This document shows, piece after piece, positions 45,035 through 57,500 of a stretch of 64,000 nucleotides of DNA. The stretch spans positions 1,035,856-1,099,855 of the forward strand of contig NZ_QHKY01000001.1 of NCBI RefSeq assembly GCF_003194605.1, written 5' to 3'. Source of the stretch: Nocardioides gilvus. GTDB lineage: Bacteria; Actinomycetota; Actinomycetes; Propionibacteriales; Nocardioidaceae. Each line of letters opens with the position of its first letter. Position 1 is the stretch's first letter. The notes under the pieces were generated by a model, which ran no database searches, was not told where the DNA came from, and saw only the letters and a list, made by a program, of their open reading frames with translations. The position numbers were made by a program, and so were the translations under genes.

Positions 45035-45050
45035 TGGTTGCGTACGCGCG

Positions 45051-45620
45051 TCAGGAGGCCGCAGAGCGAGCGGCGTCCAGGGCTGCCTTGGTGAGCACGG
45101 GACGGATCTCGAGACCGACGTCGGCCAACGGGTTCTCACCCTCGGGTGAGCGGTCGATCGCACAGATGACCACCTCTACGATCGCGCCGCCGGCACGCAA
45201 CTCACGTACGGCGTCGCGCACCGCCCCACCGGTGGTGATGACGTCCTCGACCAGCGTGATCCGGCGGCCCTCGATCGCAGGGCCCTCGGCAAGCTTGCAG
45301 GTGCCGTACTCCTTGGCCTTCTTGCGTACGAAGAGCGTCGGGTGCAACGTACGCGCGCTCAGGGCCGTGGCGATCGGCACGCCGCCCAGCTCGAGCCCGC
45401 CCAGCAGCTCGGTGCCCTCGGGCACCAGCGCGACCATCTGCTCGGCGACCCGGGCGAGCAGGGCCGGGTCGGACTCGAAGAGGTACTTGTCGAAGTACTC
45501 GTGCGAGACCTGCCCGGAGCGCAGCGTGAACTCGCCACTCAGGCGGCAGCAGGCGTCGATGTCGGCGGCGAGGGTCTCGTCGACGGGTCGGGGGGGCGCG
45601 GTGGCATCAGCGTCAGACAT
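45051..45620 (-). CDS. pyrE: Orotate phosphoribosyltransferase
   Basis: 189 residues. PyrE converts orotate and PRPP to OMP in pyrimidine synthesis. The PRPP motif is 'ITLVEDVITTGGAVRDAV'; 'LLGGLELGGVPIATALS' and 'VRKKAKEYGTCKLAEG' carry substrate and catalytic Lys residues. ATG 45620 starts the homologous part; the frame above it is antisense to the neighbouring aminotransferase. Divergent from that gene with 42 bp between starts. Confidence 0.95.
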   Translation of the reverse strand: MSDADATAPPRPVDETLAADIDACCRLSGEFTLRSGQVSHEYFDKYLFESDPALLARVAEQMVALVPEGTELLGGLELGGVPIATALSARTLHPTLFVRKKAKEYGTCKLAEGPAIEGRRITLVEDVITTGGAVRDAVRELRAGGAIVEVVICAIDRSPEGENPLADVGLEIRPVLTKAALDAARSAAS

Positions 45621-45662
45621 GAGGCAATGCTCCCACCTCACCAGGGGGCTACGCTCGCAGGC

Positions 45663-46823
45663 ATGCGCCCGCACGCCTCCCGCATCGACGGAATCGGCGA
45701 GACCGTCTTTGCCCACATGTCCGCCCTCGCCACCCGCACGGGTGCGCTCAACCTCGGTCAGGGATCCCCTGACGTGGACGGACCACCCGAGGTCGTCGAG
45801 GCTGTCCGGCGGGCCCTGGACGGCCCCCACCACCAGTACGCCCCCGGCATCGGCATCCCCGCGCTGCGCGAGGCGGTCGCGCGCCACCAGTGGCGCCACC
45901 ACGGCATCACCCTCGACCCGGACACCCAGGTCGTCGTCACGACCGGTGCCACCGAAGGCATCGCCGCAGCGATCCTGGCGCTCGTCGACCCCGGGGATGA
46001 GGTGGTGCTCCTGGAGCCCTACTACGACTCGTACGTAGCGATGATCCAGATGGCCGGGGGCGTACGTCGCCCGGTCACCCTGCGCTCCCCCGACTTCCGT
46101 CTGGACCCCGAGGCACTGGCAGCCGCGATCACGCCCCGGACCCGACTCATCCTGCTCAACTCACCGCACAACCCCACGGGCACGGTGCTCAACCGCACCG
46201 AGCTGAAGGCGGTGGCCGACCTCGCCATCGAGCACGACCTGACGGTGGTCACCGACGAGGTCTACGAACACCTCGTCTTCGACGTCGAACACATCCCGAT
46301 CTCCACGTTGCCGGGGATGGCACAGCGCACCCTGACGCTGTCCAGCGTGGGGAAGTCGTGGTCGTTCACCGGCTGGAAGGTCGGATGGGCGACCGGACCG
46401 GCCGACCTGGTCAGCGCACTGAACGCGGCGAAGCAGTGGCTCACCTACACCTCCGGCGCCCCGCTGCAACCGGCAGTGGCGTACGCCCTGGACGAGGCCG
46501 GCGACTTCCCGGAGACGCTGCGTGAGTCACTCCACGAGCGCCGGGACCTGTTGGTCGCCGGACTCAACCGGCTGGGGCTGCGCACCCGCAGCTCGGAGGG
46601 CACCTACTTCGTGCTCTCCGACGTCAGCCACCTCGGGTGGCCCGACGCGACGGCGTTCTGCGAGGCGCTGCCCGAGCGAGCCGGGGTCGTGGCGATCCCG
46701 GCGACCGGGTTCTACGACGACGTGGAGGAGGGGCGCCACCTCGTGCGGTGGTCCTTCTGCAAGCAGACCGAGGTCATCCGTGAAGCACTGGAGCGGCTCG
46801 AGTCAGCCGACCTGCACGCCTGA
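45663..46823 (+). CDS. PLP-dependent aminotransferase, class I/II
   Basis: 386 residues. Fold-type I aminotransferase: 'LNLGQGSPDVDGPPEVVEA', 'VVVTTGATEGIAAAILALVDPGDEVVLLEPYYDSY', 'LLNSPHNPTGTVL' (Asn), 'VVTDEVYEHLVF' (Asp, Tyr) and the PLP Lys in 'LSSVGKSWSFTGWKVGW'. The sequence is closest to the kynurenine/methionine aminotransferase group (YbdL/DapC-like), so N-succinyl-DAP or aromatic/methionine substrates are possible. ATG 45663 has TACGCT 7 nt upstream (leaderless). Confidence 0.92.
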   Translation: MRPHASRIDGIGETVFAHMSALATRTGALNLGQGSPDVDGPPEVVEAVRRALDGPHHQYAPGIGIPALREAVARHQWRHHGITLDPDTQVVVTTGATEGIAAAILALVDPGDEVVLLEPYYDSYVAMIQMAGGVRRPVTLRSPDFRLDPEALAAAITPRTRLILLNSPHNPTGTVLNRTELKAVADLAIEHDLTVVTDEVYEHLVFDVEHIPISTLPGMAQRTLTLSSVGKSWSFTGWKVGWATGPADLVSALNAAKQWLTYTSGAPLQPAVAYALDEAGDFPETLRESLHERRDLLVAGLNRLGLRTRSSEGTYFVLSDVSHLGWPDATAFCEALPERAGVVAIPATGFYDDVEEGRHLVRWSFCKQTEVIREALERLESADLHA

Positions 46824-46842
46824 GGGTCGGGCACCCGTCAGG

Positions 46843-47934
46843 TCAGCCGCGCAACCACGCGCGCACGTCACGACGACGCAGCAGCAGCACGACCGCCAGC
46901 GACGCCAGTCCCGGGATCGCCAACGGCGGCACGACCAGGGCGCCGAGGAGGCAGAAGCCGGCCGACAGAGCCGACACGATCATCAGCACCACGGCACCCT
47001 GGGGGCGCCGACGCAGCAGCAGGAACGCGGCGATGCAGGCGGCCAGTGAGAAGACGATCAACATCGTGCCGACCAGCGTCATCGAGTTGGTGAGCATCTC
47101 GGCGGTCAGCTCCTGACCGTTGCCGGACTGCTCCTCGAGCTGGGCGACCATCTCCTCCGCGTCACCGAGCAGCGCGTCGGGGTCGGTCTGCAGCAGGACC
47201 AACGACGCGACACCCGAGAGCAGCGAGAAACCGGCGAAGACCCAGGTCACGATGGCGGCGACCAGCGCGGCCCCGGGGCGTTTGTGCGGCGACGAGCCCG
47301 CGACCGGGAGGCCGTACGGGTTGCTCGGCGCCTGCCACGTGGGCTGGTCGCCGAAGCCCTGCACCGGCCGCGCGTCGGTCGCCTCCGGGCTGCCCACCGT
47401 GACGGCGGCAGTCGGCCTGGCGGGGTCGCTCGGGCCGGCAGCCGGCTGGCCCCACGGACGGGCGCCACGGTCGTCGCGGCCCAGGGGCACGGGCTGGGGC
47501 GGCGTCTCGCCCTTGAACCAGCTGCGTGCCGGCTGCATCCACAGCAGCACGACACCGGCGGCCACCATCGAGGAGACGAAGCCGCCGGTGATCATGCCGG
47601 TGACGAAGAGCGGGACGGCGAGCACGCTGAGCGCGATCCGAGCGCCGGCGTTGCGCTGGAGGACGAACCAGCCCAGCACCACCGCCGAGGCCGCGCAGAC
47701 CGCGGTGACCATGGCGGTGATCCGCAGCGCCGCCAGCCCGGTCTCGACGCTCCACCCCAAGGTGTCGCCGGGCGACTCGTCGAGGTAGCCCTGGACCATC
47801 TCCCGGGTCTCCATCGAGCGGAGGTTGCCGAGGACGTCGAAGACACCGAAGACCACGAAGACCGACCCGATGACGATCATCCAGCCCACCAGGGTCATCT
47901 GGGGAGGACGGGGCAGATCTGCTGGCTTGCTCAC
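46843..47934 (-). CDS. Multi-pass membrane protein of unknown function
   Basis: 363 residues: an N-terminal block of four helices (about 15-130), a Pro/Gly-rich cytosolic linker (about 140-225), then three or more helices to the end. The linker plus 'GAALVAAIVTWVFAGFSLLSGVASLVLL' and the segment 'LGDAEEMVAQLEEQSGNGQELTAEML' resemble uncharacterised actinobacterial DUF4064-like proteins, but I do not assign it. Start GTG. It lies 30 bp upstream of the clpB 3' end on the same strand and so may be read from clpB. Confidence 0.65.
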   Translation of the reverse strand: MSKPADLPRPPQMTLVGWMIVIGSVFVVFGVFDVLGNLRSMETREMVQGYLDESPGDTLGWSVETGLAALRITAMVTAVCAASAVVLGWFVLQRNAGARIALSVLAVPLFVTGMITGGFVSSMVAAGVVLLWMQPARSWFKGETPPQPVPLGRDDRGARPWGQPAAGPSDPARPTAAVTVGSPEATDARPVQGFGDQPTWQAPSNPYGLPVAGSSPHKRPGAALVAAIVTWVFAGFSLLSGVASLVLLQTDPDALLGDAEEMVAQLEEQSGNGQELTAEMLTNSMTLVGTMLIVFSLAACIAAFLLLRRRPQGAVVLMIVSALSAGFCLLGALVVPPLAIPGLASLAVVLLLRRRDVRAWLRG

Positions 47935-47964
47935 GCGGTCATTCCATCATGTCGCCCAAGGGGC

Positions 47965-50556
<2,592 letters not shown>

Positions 50557-50609
50557 GGTGCACTCCTTTACATGACACAAGCGGACTTACCATGTCCAAC
50601 GTAAGAGAA

Positions 50610-50630
50610 CCTGAGTCTGTTCCACTCAAC
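50610..50630 (-). promoter_or_regulatory. HAIR element (HspR-binding inverted repeat) before clpB
   Basis: CCTGAGT-N7-ACTCAAC, differing from the actinobacterial consensus CTTGAGT-N7-ACTCAAG at one base per arm. It lies 54 nt upstream of the clpB start, where HspR represses clpB and dnaK in Streptomyces and mycobacteria. Confidence 0.8.
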
Positions 50631-50761
50631 TCTGGAATCGTTGCGATGTGGTTGTCTTCACACCCTGACAGGTCTGGTGGTGAACGGCATTCGAGGACTC
50701 TGTCGGCCCTACGTACGATGGGGAGCGGCCCACCTTGCCGCTGACAGACCTGAGAGACCCG

Positions 50762-51337
50762 ATGACCCGCTCCCGTTCCATTCCGGCCGTGATCGCCTGC
50801 GCGCTCACCGCGGTCCTGATGACGCTCGGCCTGTCGCTGGGGGCGACTCCTGCGCTGGCCCATGCCGGGCTCACCTCGTCCAACCCGGAGAACGGCGCCG
50901 TCCTCGACGCGTTGCCCGGCGAGGTCGTGCTGGAGTTCACCGAGGAGATCGGCGCCCCCGCCTTCGTGGTCGTCACTGACTCCGACGGCCACACCCTGCA
51001 GACCGGAGACCCGGTCATCGACGGTGCGACCGTGCGCCAGAGCATCGATGCGGCCACGCACGCGGGCCGGCACACCATCGCCTACCGGGTGGTCTCCACC
51101 GACGGCCACCCCATCCAGGGGCACGTACGCGTCACCGTCGACCCCGGGGCCGACGCAGGCCTGGCCACCGAGACCGCCTCTACCGGCATCACGGGGGCCG
51201 ACTCGGCTGCCGATGACGCCTCCGCCGACTCGGACTCGGGGATGGGGAGCACACCGCTCATCGTCGCCGGGGTGGTCGTGCTCCTGCTCGCGCTACTGCT
51301 GGGAGTGCTGGCGCTGACCAAGCGCGGTCGTCAATGA
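50762..51337 (+). CDS. copC: CopC-domain copper-binding protein with C-terminal anchor
   Basis: 191 residues. Sec signal ending 'ATPALA|HAGLTSSNPENGA': the mature N-terminal His is the CopC copper ligand. The CopC beta-barrel follows ('VVLEFTEEI', 'YRVVSTDGHPIQGHVRVTV' with a second His). An Ala/Asp/Ser-rich linker leads to a C-terminal membrane helix and 'KRGRQ', typical of actinobacterial CopC. Its last four bases overlap the next gene (ATGA), a CopD fusion, so the two form a copper-uptake unit. Confidence 0.92.
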   Translation: MTRSRSIPAVIACALTAVLMTLGLSLGATPALAHAGLTSSNPENGAVLDALPGEVVLEFTEEIGAPAFVVVTDSDGHTLQTGDPVIDGATVRQSIDAATHAGRHTIAYRVVSTDGHPIQGHVRVTVDPGADAGLATETASTGITGADSAADDASADSDSGMGSTPLIVAGVVVLLLALLLGVLALTKRGRQ

Positions 51338-53388
51338 GCGACAGCGGCACCCGGTCGCGAGACCGTGTCCCGGGTCGCGTCCGCGTCCGCGGTGGAGTCG
51401 CTGCGCTCGCCGTCGGTCTGGTAGCGCTACTCGTCATGGTGGGGGTCGGCGGCGCCGTCACCGAGACCCCGATCGGCCTGCCGGAGCCCGGCGCCCTCAC
51501 TCTGTGGGGGCTCCCGCTCATCGGCTTCGGCTCCAACCTGGCCGCAGTCGTCGTCCTCGCCTGTCTGCTGGTCCCGCTGCTCACCTCCGTACGCCTTCGC
51601 GACCCGCTCCCCGCACCGACCCTGAGCTCCGTACGCCCGGCGCGGTGGGGTGCCGCGGGGTGGTTGGCGCTGACGGTGGCCGAGGCGTGGTTCAGCACCT
51701 CCGACGTGTACGCCGTCCCCGTCGCCCAGGTCGAGCTCGCGCAGGTCAGCGAGCACCTCACCGGCACACCCCAGGGTCAGGCCCTGATCGCCCAGGCGCT
51801 GCTCCTGGTCGCGCTCCTGCTCGGGCTGAGCTTCGTCCGTACGGCGTGGCACTGCGCCCTGTCGGCCCTGCTGACCCTGGCCGTCCTGGTCCCAGCGATC
51901 CTGACCGGGCACTCCGCCTCGTCAGGCGCGCACTCGACCGCCGTGGTCGCGATGGGCTTCCACGTGCTCGCCGCCGCCCTGTGGATCAGCGGGATCCTGG
52001 CGCTGTGGTGGCACCTGGCCGGCGATGAGGAGGCCCGCGCCCGGGCGGCTCGCCGCTTCTCGGGTCTCGCGCTGTGGTGCTTCGTGGTCACGGGTCTCTC
52101 GGGACTGCTCAGCGCCTACGTCCGTCTCGACTCCCTGACCGGCTTCGTGACCAGCGGCTACGGCCGGGCGACCCTGCTCAAGTTGGCGCTGCTGGTCGCC
52201 CTGGGCGCGATCGCGTACCGGCTTCGTCGCCTGGTCACTCATCCCGGCACCGACGCCCCTGACGCGCCGGGGTGGCGCGGCTTCACCGCCCTCACGACCA
52301 TCGAGCTGGTCGCGATGTCGGCCGCGGTCGGGCTGGGTGTCGCCCTGTCCCGTACGCCGCCTCCCGTCGGCGAGCCGTACACGTCGCGCGCCGAGGCCCT
52401 CATCGGTGGGCCACTCCCCCCGGAGCCGACCCTGTGGCGGGTGCTCTTCTCCTTCCAGCTCTCCGGCTTCGGGCTGGCGCTGGTCGGGCTGGGGGCTGCC
52501 GCGTACGTCGTCGGGGTGCTGACGCTGCGTCGACGCGGGGACCGTTGGCCCGTCGGCCGCACGATCGCTTGGTTCCTGGGGCTCGCGGCGGTGGCGTTCG
52601 CGACCATGGGCGGGCTCGGTGTCTACTCGCACGTGCTCTTCAGCATGCATATGACCAGTCACATGGTCCTGTCGATGCTGGCGCCGATCCTGCTGGTGAT
52701 GGGTTCCCCGATCACGTTGGCGCTGCGCGCCCTGCCCGGTCCCGACACCCCCGGTGGCGACGGACCCAGGCAGCTGTTGGTGGCGTTCCTCCAGTCGCGC
52801 TGGTCGAAGGTCGTGACCAACCCGGCCTTCGCCACCATCGTCTTCACCGGCAGCCTCTATGCGATCTACTTCACCGGCCTCTTCGACTGGCTGATGGCCA
52901 ACCATCTCGGCCACACGATGATGGAGGTGCACTTCCTGCTCGCCGGCTTCCTCTACTACGAGGTCCTGGTCGGCACCGCGCCGCTGCCCAAACGGCTACC
53001 CCATCTGGGTCGCCTCGGGATCCTGGTGCTGGTGGCACCGTTCCATGCGTTCTTCGCGATCTCGGTGATGAGCACGACGCAGGTGATCGGTGAGTCCTAC
53101 TACAGCCTCCTGGAGCGGACGTACGCCACCGATCTGCTCGCCGACCAGGAGGTCGCCGGCGGGCTGACGTGGGCGATGGGTGAGATCCCGCTGCTGCTGG
53201 TGGCGATCGTCCTGCTGGTCCAGTGGTTCCGCGACGACACCCGCCGGGCCAAGCAGGCCGACCGCCGCGCGGATCGCGACGACGACGCCGAGCTGCAGGC
53301 GTACAACGCCATGTTGACCCGCCGCGCCGAGAGCCACACGCCACCCCAGGGAGCTGGTCCGGTCACCCGCGGTCGCGAAGAGGTCTGA
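51334..53388 (+). CDS. CopD-CtaG fusion membrane protein
   Basis: 684 residues, about fifteen membrane helices. The N-terminal ~350 residues are CopD-like ('HSASSGAHSTAVVAMGFHVLAAALWISGILALW' with conserved His, 'RFSGLALWCFVVTGLSGLLSAYVRL'). The C-terminal half is a caa3-type cytochrome oxidase assembly domain (CtaG_Cox11 family, 'GVYSHVLFSMHMTSHMVLSMLAPILLVMGSPI', 'FLLAGFLYYEVLVG', 'FHAFFAISVMS'). This fusion is common in actinobacteria and likely moves copper inward for oxidase maturation. Coupled to copC by ATGA. Confidence 0.92.
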   Translation: MSDSGTRSRDRVPGRVRVRGGVAALAVGLVALLVMVGVGGAVTETPIGLPEPGALTLWGLPLIGFGSNLAAVVVLACLLVPLLTSVRLRDPLPAPTLSSVRPARWGAAGWLALTVAEAWFSTSDVYAVPVAQVELAQVSEHLTGTPQGQALIAQALLLVALLLGLSFVRTAWHCALSALLTLAVLVPAILTGHSASSGAHSTAVVAMGFHVLAAALWISGILALWWHLAGDEEARARAARRFSGLALWCFVVTGLSGLLSAYVRLDSLTGFVTSGYGRATLLKLALLVALGAIAYRLRRLVTHPGTDAPDAPGWRGFTALTTIELVAMSAAVGLGVALSRTPPPVGEPYTSRAEALIGGPLPPEPTLWRVLFSFQLSGFGLALVGLGAAAYVVGVLTLRRRGDRWPVGRTIAWFLGLAAVAFATMGGLGVYSHVLFSMHMTSHMVLSMLAPILLVMGSPITLALRALPGPDTPGGDGPRQLLVAFLQSRWSKVVTNPAFATIVFTGSLYAIYFTGLFDWLMANHLGHTMMEVHFLLAGFLYYEVLVGTAPLPKRLPHLGRLGILVLVAPFHAFFAISVMSTTQVIGESYYSLLERTYATDLLADQEVAGGLTWAMGEIPLLLVAIVLLVQWFRDDTRRAKQADRRADRDDDAELQAYNAMLTRRAESHTPPQGAGPVTRGREEV

Positions 53389-53411
53389 ACCACTTCTCCC
53401 AAGAAAGTGGT
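53389..53411 (+). terminator. Short hairpin after the copC-copD unit
   Basis: ACCACTT and AAGTGGT form a 7-bp stem with a 9-nt loop starting at the base after the stop codon. Confidence 0.5.
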
Positions 53412-53488
53412 ATGGGTCTCGATTCTCCCCCCCGCCCTCTGGCAGGCATGCGAGGATGAGCCCGCAACACTCGAGGAGGGAAACCGAA

Positions 53489-54022
53489 GTGAAGTTGTTC
53501 CGTCAGAGCAAGCCGTCCTCGACCCCGGTCGAGGAGCCGCCGCCTCCCCTGGAGAGGGTGCCGGCTGAGGTCCATGACATCCACGGCAACCAGGTCTCCA
53601 TCGTCGTCGTCGATGACGACGAGGAGGTCCGCTTCGTGCTGCGTGTGGCCCTCGAGTCCGCCGGGTTCCGCGTGGCCGGGGACGCCGGTGACGCCGAGAC
53701 CGCGATCGCGCTGATCGGCGAGACGCGTCCCGACATCGTTCTGCTGGACCTGCACATGCCCGAGATCGGTGGGCTGGAGATCCTGCCCCTGATCTACGAG
53801 GACCTGCCGACCACGAAGGTCGTCGTCTGCTCGGCGATCAGCGCCACGTACATGACCGAGGCAGCGTTGAAGGAAGGTGCCTGGGGCTACATCGTCAAGG
53901 GTGTCTCCGCCCGCTCGATCGCGGATCACCTGATCCAGGTCACCGAGAGCGGCGCGGTCCGCCCGGTGCGCCCGTATCCGCTGGTCAAGGACTACGGCAC
54001 CGTCAAGACCCTCGACATCTGA
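53489..54022 (+). CDS. Stand-alone receiver-domain response regulator
   Basis: 177 residues. An N-terminal ~45-residue Pro-rich extension leads to one REC domain: acidic pair in 'IVVVDDDEEVR', phospho-acceptor Asp in 'IVLLDLHMPEIGG', Ser/Thr in 'VVVCSAISATY' and Lys in 'GYIVKGVSA'. There is no DNA-binding or other output domain. GTG 53489 has GAGGAGGG 8 nt upstream; an earlier start in frame is less likely. No kinase is adjacent; the soluble GAF kinase at 3.9 kb is a possible but unproven partner. Confidence 0.88.
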   Translation: MKLFRQSKPSSTPVEEPPPPLERVPAEVHDIHGNQVSIVVVDDDEEVRFVLRVALESAGFRVAGDAGDAETAIALIGETRPDIVLLDLHMPEIGGLEILPLIYEDLPTTKVVVCSAISATYMTEAALKEGAWGYIVKGVSARSIADHLIQVTESGAVRPVRPYPLVKDYGTVKTLDI

Positions 54023-54026
54023 GGAA

Positions 54027-54443
54027 TCAGCCGGAGGGACGACGCCGGAAGAAGCCGATCAGGAACTGCCGAAGGCTGAACTGGTCGTCCCACAGCGCTA
54101 TGCGCCCATCGCGTACGACGAAGGTCCCGCGCACCGGGAAGACCGAGCGCAGCGGGCCTATCCCGAGCACATCCGTGCGATCGTTCAGCACCACGCCGTC
54201 GGCCGCTGCCCGATGATGGGTGACCACCGAGAAGGACAGCCTCAACCTGTCGATCCCACCGAGCACCCGGAGCACGTGCCGGCCGCGTACGGCGGGTAGG
54301 CCGGTGTTGCGCCAGATGACGTCGGGTGCCAACAGGGCTCCCGCTGTCTGGAGACCACCACGGGTCAGCGCCTCCAGCATTGCCTCCACGGTCGCGATGT
54401 CCGAGGCGGGGTCTCCTGGGTTGAGGTCTCCTGGCGAGGGCAT
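54027..54443 (-). CDS. SnoaL-like/limonene-epoxide-hydrolase-type protein
   Basis: 138 residues of the NTF2-like cone fold. The LEH pattern is visible: 'TVEAMLEALTRGG', 'DVIWRNTGLPAVRGR' and, for the Asp-Arg-Asp triad, 'VLNDRTDVLGIG' and 'FVVRDGRIALWDDQFSL'. These are the positions used by limonene-1,2-epoxide hydrolase and mycobacterial EphG. It probably hydrates a small epoxide; that is inferred. ATG 54443 was chosen over the upstream in-frame start as the fold begins there. It converges on the receiver gene with a 4-bp gap. Confidence 0.8.
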   Translation of the reverse strand: MPSPGDLNPGDPASDIATVEAMLEALTRGGLQTAGALLAPDVIWRNTGLPAVRGRHVLRVLGGIDRLRLSFSVVTHHRAAADGVVLNDRTDVLGIGPLRSVFPVRGTFVVRDGRIALWDDQFSLRQFLIGFFRRRPSG

Positions 54444-54571
54444 GTCCGACAGACTCGCACCACCGGGCGGTCCCGTACAGGTGCGGACGGCTGGGCAGCG
54501 GCGGGTGCCAAACCCGAGGTGCGTGGGCAAGGAGCGTCATTCGACCGCGTCGTTACACCCAGATAGGGCTA

Positions 54572-57500
54572 TCACCAGTCGCCCGCGTCGGTGCAGCCCA
54601 ACCGCATGGCCTCTTCAATGAGATCAGCGAGCAGCGGCGTAGGCACTGATGGCCGCAGTACCCCGACGATCTCGCGCAGATAGCGGTCGAGCGCCCAGGG
54701 CGGATCCGTAGTGCCCCGCAGAAGGTGAACCAGGTAGCGCGCCCAGGTCTCGGGGTCGTGGGTCAGATCTTGGTGCTCGCGGCGAGAACCGGTGAGGTGC
54801 GTCAGCACGCGGTCGTTCTTCACCAGGCCGGCGTCGGTGCGTTCCATGAGTTCGACCGCCGCCAGCCGGTCATCAGGTAGTCCCAGCACCCACAAAGCCA
54901 TGGCCGAGGCTTCGTCCTTGGTCAAGGGTCGGGGTAGGGAGTCGATTCGTCCGGTCCAGTACTCCCTGATCCACCGGCTCCACTGGGCGGAGGCCTCCTT
55001 CGGGTCCATGCCACGTAGGTGGCGGCCCACGGACCCGATCCAAGCCAACTGGAGGACGGCGGGCGCATCAGTCGTGAGTGTGGGCAACCAGCCCTTTGGC
55101 TCCAGCGAGGACTTCAGGGCTACGGTCGCGAGCTGGCGGCCGAGCTGAGCGATGGATTTGTCGTCGCCGAGGTCGTTCGCCCGTCGCATCGTCGCCAACA
55201 TCGCGTCAAGGAATCCGTCGGCGAGGATCTGTTCGTCGTACTGGCCATAGTGCACGAAGGACCGCCAGATCTCGCGTACCTCGGAGGTGTCCTGGTCCCA
55301 CGAGAACAGTGGCATAAGGCGAGACTTCGCCCATGCATGATCCGCTCCGGTGAAGAAGCGGAGTCTCGTTGACAGCAGGAGCCGGGCGAGGAGCCCGTTG
55401 CGGGACTGGTCCTGGACCATCCGGTCGAGCTCTGCCCGCAGCTCGTCGGGCAAACCGGACCAGGTGTCGGTGTGCGCCCGCCACTCGTGGGCAACCACCT
55501 TCATCCAGAACTGAGCTAGGTCGCCGGCCGGATGGTTGATTGCCTCGAAGTAGTGGTCCTCGCTGCCCACGACGTTGCCCGTGACCTGCGTGGTGGGCCA
55601 GAGGTCAATAGCCAGACGGCGTGCGGGCATCAGCGTGTGCCATGCCGTCGGGTGGTCGGCGGTGCCGCCGCGGGCGAACATGTTGGCCACTGCGGACCTC
55701 ACTGCATCCATCGGCCAGGACGCGATCACCGTGAGCACGTCTTCGGGCGTGACAGCATTGGGGCACGGTCGGTTCTCCTCGAGGGGCTCCACGCCGCTGG
55801 CCCGCTCCGGTGCGCTTGACATGTTCGCCGCGCTCCATGCGCGAACGAGTGCGTTGCGGACGTCGCTGTCCTCTGGCGCCAGCACGTCCGCCAGTCGGAT
55901 CCCGTCGCTTGGGTAGTGGGTCACGCACCCGCGCAGGGCGTTCAGCGCTCCGGTCCAGGTCGGGCCCGCGAGCCGGAACTCGTCGGCGGTCGCATACGAC
56001 CGGATGGCCGCGTACGCCTCGCCGGGGCTTGACTCGATGAGCTCATGGAGCTCATCTCGGGAGAACGGTTCCGCGTCTTCCACGAACCCCGAAGTCATCG
56101 TGACGTTTAGATCCGGGTGCTCGCGAGTCGCGAACTGAGGATTCCGTTCCTGCAGCTTTGTGAACTCCTCGGCGATGGTGGCGTTCTCCGGTGCGGCGCT
56201 GTGGAGCCAGGCCAGCAGGTTGTATGGAACGTACGGCGAGTGTTCCCCTCCGTCCTGTGGCCCGTCCTTCGCGCGATCCAACACGGCCCCGACTGCCACG
56301 ACTGATGCAAGCGCGACGGTGTCCCCCAGGAGCATGTAGATCTCGTGCTGGAGGTCGAGGTCGTAGAGCAGGTTCTCGTCGAGGATCCAGCGCAGTTTCT
56401 CGTCGGGAGACCGGTCCTCGCGCAGGCGCCATGCGTGCACGGCGAGGCGGCGAAGGATTGGCTCGCGTGCGCGAGCGAGCCGTTCGACCGCCGCAGCAGC
56501 CCCCTCTTGTGGCGACGCGTGGAGTAGGTGTTCGAGGCTGTCGCGAGCTGCATCGATCAGCACGTCGGCTACCTCGCGGAACTCGTCCTGGGGGTGTGGT
56601 TCGATCGCTGAGCGGCCAAAGGACAGAGCGTCGAACCCTAGCTGGAGTGCTCCGGCGAGCCGGTGCGCGTCGCGCAGTTGGCGCACCGCCAGGTCCAGCA
56701 GTTCCGGTGCGTGCTGAGGCAGTAGCGGGACAAAGACCTTCTTCCATGCCTCATCAAGCCAGTGGTCGTCGCCCACGAAAGCCACCTCGAACCGAGGCGC
56801 GTCACTCGAGGGCCCGAAGTCCAGACCGGACCGGGGCAGTGGCCGCGTGCGGTGCTCCAGCAGCATGAGCGCGAGGTCGGGGCGCTCCTGCCATGACTCC
56901 TTGCAGAGGAGCATGTCGAGCAGATCGCCGTGTTCGGCTGGAGCGCGATGCAGAACGAGTACGAGCCACGGCACCTGCCAGTCCGGGACGCGTCGCTCCT
57001 GGGCGAACAGCCGGTGCGCCACGGTGTCCCACACGCCGGGGCTCCACGGCCGACTGCGAAAGAGGCGAAGAGCGGTAGGTGACTCCTGTTCGTTCATGAC
57101 GTACTGGTCGGCCACCCAGGTTGTGAGTGCCTGCGTGACCCTCCGGTCTGCGTCGGAGGAGGTTGTTGGATCGAACAGCCGGTTGAACTCGGGGCGGTTC
57201 GCAACCCACAACAACCAGTCCGACCCACGAGCCTGCTCGGTGAAATGGCCAACCCGTTCCGGATGACCGAGGACCTGCTCGAGGGACGAGACCTCCTCGG
57301 GGATGGTGGGTGGGCCGTTGCCGACCAATTCGGCGATACGGTGCCGATGAGCGAGTCGTCCCCACGAGGTGAGTTCGGCCCAGCGCTCGAGCCCGTCGAC
57401 CAACGCTAGGTGGGACGAGCCGTCAACCGGGTAGTGCACGGGACGGAGCCCGAGCCTCCGCCACTCGCGACTGTCGGCATCATGCGAGAAGACGAAACGT

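Noticed and set aside
53489..54022. Receiver as cognate partner of the GAF histidine kinase at 3.9 kb
   Set aside because: They are 48 kb apart with no shared regulatory sequence that I can see; orphan status of both is all that can be said.
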